Origin: Parvibaculum sp.
Lineage (GTDB): Bacteria > Pseudomonadota > Alphaproteobacteria > Parvibaculales > Parvibaculaceae
Direction: 5' to 3'
Assembly (NCBI GenBank): GCA_002694985.1
Contig: NZNS01000001.1
Location: forward strand, 62,001-126,000
DNA: 64,000 nucleotides
The notes beneath the pieces were generated by a model. It saw nothing but the letters and a program-made list of their open reading frames with translations, ran no database searches and was not told where the DNA came from. Of the stretch, positions 61,051 to 64,000 are shown piece after piece; position 1 is the first letter of the stretch; each line of letters begins with the position of its first letter. Both the position numbers and the translations under genes were made by a program.

Positions 61051-62853
61051 ATGGGGCTTGTCAAACGAATCGGCAACGAAATCATCTTTGTGCGAGCCGT
61101 GCTCCGTTCGCTGAAAAGGTTGAAGGAGATCGGGAGGGATACCACCCATACCTTCTCGGACACGATCGAAGCGCTGGCGGAAGAAAAGCCCGACAACATC
61201 GCCATCTATTTCGAGGACCGGAAGCTCACCTATCGCGAATACAATGCTGAAGCGAACCGTTATGCACGCTGGGCGAAAGGGCAGGGGCTCGGCCGTGGCA
61301 GCGTCGTGGCGCTGATGATGGAGAACCGGCCGGAATATCTCATCGCCTGGCTCGGCATTATCAAGGCGGGGGCAACGGCTGCTCTCATCAATACAAACCT
61401 GATCAAGGGTCCGCTGGCGCACAGCCTCAATATTTCGACCGCCAATCACGTCGTACTCGGTGCGGAGCTTGCTGAGCATTATTTCTCGGCAGCCGATCAG
61501 CTCGAACGGCCGATGACGGTCTGGGCGACAGGGGGAGCGATACGGGACGCGCAGGATCTCGACGCGGCGCTGGCCCAACAGTCCAGCGAGCGGTTGCCGG
61601 CCGACCTTCGCAAGGATGTGACGCAGGACGACGACGCTCTTTTCATCTACACGAGCGGCACCACGGGCAACCCGAAAGCGGCGCGTATTCCGCATGTCCG
61701 TCTCCGGAGCATGATGGGGGCCTTTTCAGCCGGCGCGAATGCGACTGAGAAAGACCGCATGTATGTGGTGCTGCCGCTCTACCATTCCGCAGGCGGTGTA
61801 TGTGCGGTCGGCACGACGCTGACCGTCGGCGGTTCGGTCATCCTGCAACGCAAATTTTCGGCAACGCATTTCTGGGACGACATCGTCAAGTACAAGGCAA
61901 CGCTCTTCCAGTATATTGGCGAGCTTTGCCGTTATCTGCTCAACACCGAAAAGCATCCCAAGGAGCGCAAGCACAAGATCCGTCTCGCGGTCGGCAATGG
62001 ATTACGCCCCGAGATATGGACGGCTTTCCAGAAGCGGTTCCGTATCCCGCGCATTCTCGAATTCTACGGTGCGACGGAAGGCAATGTGGGGCTGATGAAT
62101 TTCGACGGTACGCCAGGCGCCATCGGGCGTATTCCCGGCTGGGCCAAGGCCAAGTTCAATGTCGAGATCGTGAAGTTCGACATCGAGAATGAGCAGCCGT
62201 TGCGTGGCCCGGACGGCTTCTGCATGAGGGCCGCACCGGGTGAGGCCGGCGAGGCCATAGGCAAGATCATCGACGATCCGAAACGGCCGACGGGCCGTTT
62301 CGATGGATATGCCAAGAAGGAAGAAACCGAAAAGAAGATCCTTCGCGATGTTTTCGAGAAGGGCGACGTGTGGTTTCGCACAGGCGATCTTCTGCGTCAG
62401 GACAAGCTCGGTTATTTCTATTTTGTCGATCGCATTGGCGATACGTTCCGCTGGAAGGGCGAGAATGTCGCGACTTCGGAAGTCGCGGAGGCAATTTCCG
62501 TTTTTCCGGGCGTCAAGGAAGCCAATGTTTATGGTGTTCATGTGCCCGGAGCAGATGGCCGCGCCGGCATGGCCTCGATCGTGGCGGAGAACGGCAAGCT
62601 GGACCTCGAAAAGTTCCGTGCACAGATGCTGAAGGAATTGCCGGAATATGCCGTGCCGGTTTTCCTGCGTATCCAGCCGGAAATCGAAGTGACCGGCACC
62701 TTCAAGCACCGCAAGGTGGAACTCGTGAAGGAAGGCTTCGACCCTTCGGTCATATCCGAGCCGATCTTCTTCAACTGTCCGGTGCAGAAGAAATACGTGC
62801 CTGTCGACCAGCATCTCTACGGCAGGATTTGCGCGGGTGAGATCAGGCTCTAG
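61051..62853 (+). CDS. Long-chain acyl-CoA synthetase (FATP/FadD-like)
   Basis: This 600-residue AMP-binding enzyme activates fatty acids to acyl-CoA. The AMP motif is FIYTSGTTGNPKAARIPH. The FATP-type motif YIGELCRYLLN and the later motif GDTFRWKGENVATSEVAE match very-long-chain acyl-CoA synthetases. The ATG is preceded by GGAAGG. It is followed by a strong bidirectional terminator. It probably feeds beta-oxidation, with ETF and dehydrogenases elsewhere. Confidence 0.9.
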   Translation: MGLVKRIGNEIIFVRAVLRSLKRLKEIGRDTTHTFSDTIEALAEEKPDNIAIYFEDRKLTYREYNAEANRYARWAKGQGLGRGSVVALMMENRPEYLIAWLGIIKAGATAALINTNLIKGPLAHSLNISTANHVVLGAELAEHYFSAADQLERPMTVWATGGAIRDAQDLDAALAQQSSERLPADLRKDVTQDDDALFIYTSGTTGNPKAARIPHVRLRSMMGAFSAGANATEKDRMYVVLPLYHSAGGVCAVGTTLTVGGSVILQRKFSATHFWDDIVKYKATLFQYIGELCRYLLNTEKHPKERKHKIRLAVGNGLRPEIWTAFQKRFRIPRILEFYGATEGNVGLMNFDGTPGAIGRIPGWAKAKFNVEIVKFDIENEQPLRGPDGFCMRAAPGEAGEAIGKIIDDPKRPTGRFDGYAKKEETEKKILRDVFEKGDVWFRTGDLLRQDKLGYFYFVDRIGDTFRWKGENVATSEVAEAISVFPGVKEANVYGVHVPGADGRAGMASIVAENGKLDLEKFRAQMLKELPEYAVPVFLRIQPEIEVTGTFKHRKVELVKEGFDPSVISEPIFFNCPVQKKYVPVDQHLYGRICAGEIRL

Positions 62854-62873
62854 AGCGGCGTAGCACGGCAATA

Positions 62874-62903
62874 AAAAGGGCGGCTCGAAGGAGCCGCCCT
62901 TTT
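62874..62903. terminator. Bidirectional terminator after the acyl-CoA synthetase gene
   Basis: A 13-base perfect stem AAAAGGGCGGCTC/GAGCCGCCCTTTT with a GAAG loop serves both the plus-strand synthetase gene and the minus-strand oxidoreductase gene, which converge here. Confidence 0.9.
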
Positions 62904-62924
62904 CGTATCCGCCTGGCTGGAGAT

Positions 62925-64000
62925 TTACTCCGCTGCGTCGTTCTTCTTGTTCAGGCCCATCGCATCCAGAATCTCTGGCCGTATGTTCTCGGTGCCTTTC
63001 TTCTCGACATGCTGTGCAACGCGGCTGCCGACAGCCATCATGGCTTCGCCCATGAAGGTCGGACGATTGTCGCGGGCCCAGTTCAGCGAGGTTTCGCGGT
63101 TGTCGTTCGACTGCTGGAACTTCGGGAAGACATAGCGCGCCATCAGTTCGTAGGAACGCTGGGTGTTTTCCCAATTGGCCCAGTTATGGGCGAGCTGCAT
63201 GAAGCAGCCGAAACCGCCGGACTGTGCCTGCAGGCGCTCGATCTGCGCGATGGCGTCGTCGGGTGTGCCGATCACGGCCATGCCCGACGCGATCAGGGCG
63301 TCGACAGGATCGGAGCCATCGGTCGGCGCAAGCGGGAGAGCGGCTACTTCGCGGAAGTAATAGAGCCATTGCTCCAGACCGAAGCGCACATTTTCGCGGG
63401 CCTTTTCGCGTGTTTCCGCAATATGCACCGGACCGACGAGCCGCCACTGGTTGCGGTCGATGGTCTTGCCGTTGTCTTTTGCCGTGTCCTCGCAGATCGC
63501 CCAGTTGGATGAGAGGGCGTTGAAGCCGCCGGCAGAGGTTGCGCCAATCGAGAGAAGGCCGAGGCCGTGGCGGCCTGCAGCGGTCGCACCCGTGGGCGAA
63601 ACCTGGCTTGCGACGGCGATCTCGACCGAAGGCCGCGACCAGGGCGTCATCTGGAGCTGGGCGTCCTTCAGTTCGAACCAGTCGGTTTTCGCGGTGACTT
63701 TCTCGCCGCGCAACAGCGGCACGATCACGTCGAGCGCTTCGTCCATCATGTCGCGCTGCTTTGCGACCGTGATGCCCATCATGAAGGCATCGGAGGGAAG
63801 CGAGCCCGGGCCGACGCCGAGCATCACGCGGCCGCGCGTGATGTGGTCGAGCTGGTTGATGCGGTCGGCAAGCATCAGCGGGTGGTGATAGGGAAGCGAG
63901 GAGACACCCGTGCCGAGCTTGATGTTGCGTGTGCGCTCGGCCACCGTTGCGATGAAGAGTTCGGGGCTTGCAATCAGTTCGTAGCCGGCCGAATGATGCT
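62925..64000 (-). CDS. LLM-class flavin-dependent oxidoreductase (5' end outside window)
   Basis: The frame enters from beyond the window edge as HHSAGYELIASPELFIATVAERT and continues RNIKLGTGVSSLPYHHPLML and GRVMLGVGPGSLPSD, a bacterial luciferase-like monooxygenase. The 358 visible residues lack the start, so the N-terminus is missing. Members use FMNH2 or F420 to oxidise alkanes, sulfonates or other substrates; long-chain oxidation would fit the surroundings but is unproven. The stop codon lies 21 bases past the bidirectional terminator. Confidence 0.86.
   Translation of the reverse strand, partial: HHSAGYELIASPELFIATVAERTRNIKLGTGVSSLPYHHPLMLADRINQLDHITRGRVMLGVGPGSLPSDAFMMGITVAKQRDMMDEALDVIVPLLRGEKVTAKTDWFELKDAQLQMTPWSRPSVEIAVASQVSPTGATAAGRHGLGLLSIGATSAGGFNALSSNWAICEDTAKDNGKTIDRNQWRLVGPVHIAETREKARENVRFGLEQWLYYFREVAALPLAPTDGSDPVDALIASGMAVIGTPDDAIAQIERLQAQSGGFGCFMQLAHNWANWENTQRSYELMARYVFPKFQQSNDNRETSLNWARDNRPTFMGEAMMAVGSRVAQHVEKKGTENIRPEILDAMGLNKKNDAAE

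Overview
The window is GC-rich, gene-dense alphaproteobacterial chromosome (about 62% GC by impression). The gene set is typical of that class: PhaR with PhbA/PhbB, MetX/MetW, CpdR, FtsE/FtsX beside YdcF and PlsC, a DUF2125 protein, a TIGR02302 protein, Coq7, COQ4 and the ethylmalonyl-CoA pathway. Together with fatty acid, haloalkane and Baeyer-Villiger enzymes this suggests a free-living, lipid- or hydrocarbon-using member of the Hyphomicrobiales/Parvibaculum neighbourhood. The genus is an inference. There are no rRNA genes, CRISPR arrays, insertion sequences or prophage genes. One tRNA-Leu(CAA) is present.

Layout. 0-4.6 kb: a PAS-GGDEF-EAL protein, then divergent phaR and phbA-phbB (polyhydroxybutyrate). 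4.7-5.3 kb: a low-GC GIY-YIG gene that looks imported. 5.3-9.1 kb: cell-envelope hydrolases, a cupin, gloB and a methyltransferase. 9.1-14.1 kb: amino-acid synthesis (metW-metX on minus; chorismate mutase, hisC and tyrC on plus). 14-18.7 kb: DUF2125, ChaC and a yegS/helical protein/VOC/ycaQ operon. 18.8-24.5 kb: B12-dependent ribonucleotide reductase, plsC, ydcF, ftsX, ftsE. 24.7-29.2 kb: zinc-ribbon protein, hpt, cpdR, and the convergent TIGR02302 gene. 29.2-32.9 kb: lysA, lptM-like gene, argH, and a TlpA-like thioredoxin. 33-38.7 kb: PAS protein, hbd, etfA/etfB, PduO-type adenosyltransferase, cytochrome b561, haloalkane dehalogenase. 38.9-49.3 kb: PagL-like protein, mcd with a HIG1 gene, trkH, ccr, a Baeyer-Villiger monooxygenase, ecm. 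49.5-51.6 kb: an unrecognised three-gene cassette. 51.6-60.9 kb: transporter, acyltransferase, gluQ, carboxylesterase, HNH nuclease, coq7-dsbB, tRNA-Leu, a broken acetyltransferase, tetR/coq4, ArsC-like protein, GNAT, TusA. 61-64 kb: acyl-CoA synthetase and a flavin-dependent oxidoreductase cut by the window edge.

How the genes work together. PhbA, PhbB and Hbd handle acetoacetyl-CoA and 3-hydroxybutyryl-CoA. Ccr, Ecm and Mcd are three specific enzymes of the ethylmalonyl-CoA pathway, which lets acetyl-CoA enter biosynthesis. Mcd passes electrons to electron transfer flavoprotein (etfA/etfB present), and Ecm needs adenosylcobalamin (a PduO-type adenosyltransferase is present, and a second B12 enzyme, NrdJ, is nearby). 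TGC-N3-GCA inverted repeats occur upstream of phbA, ccr and ecm, so PhaR may coordinate polymer storage with this pathway. Two exact CtrA-type boxes (TTAA-N7-TTAA) were seen in intergenic DNA, one between ftsE and the zinc-ribbon gene and one just before the unknown cassette.

The most interesting unexplained item is the cassette at 49.5-51.6 kb: a small charged protein, a four-helix membrane protein and a secreted von Willebrand-type protein, tightly coupled and apparently under CtrA. No gene-free stretch is unexplained over more than 300 bases. The two long gaps (46.75-47.27 kb and 57.23-57.84 kb) hold gene remnants, a terminator, a tRNA and repeats. Five short tandem repeats sit at gene ends or in spacers.
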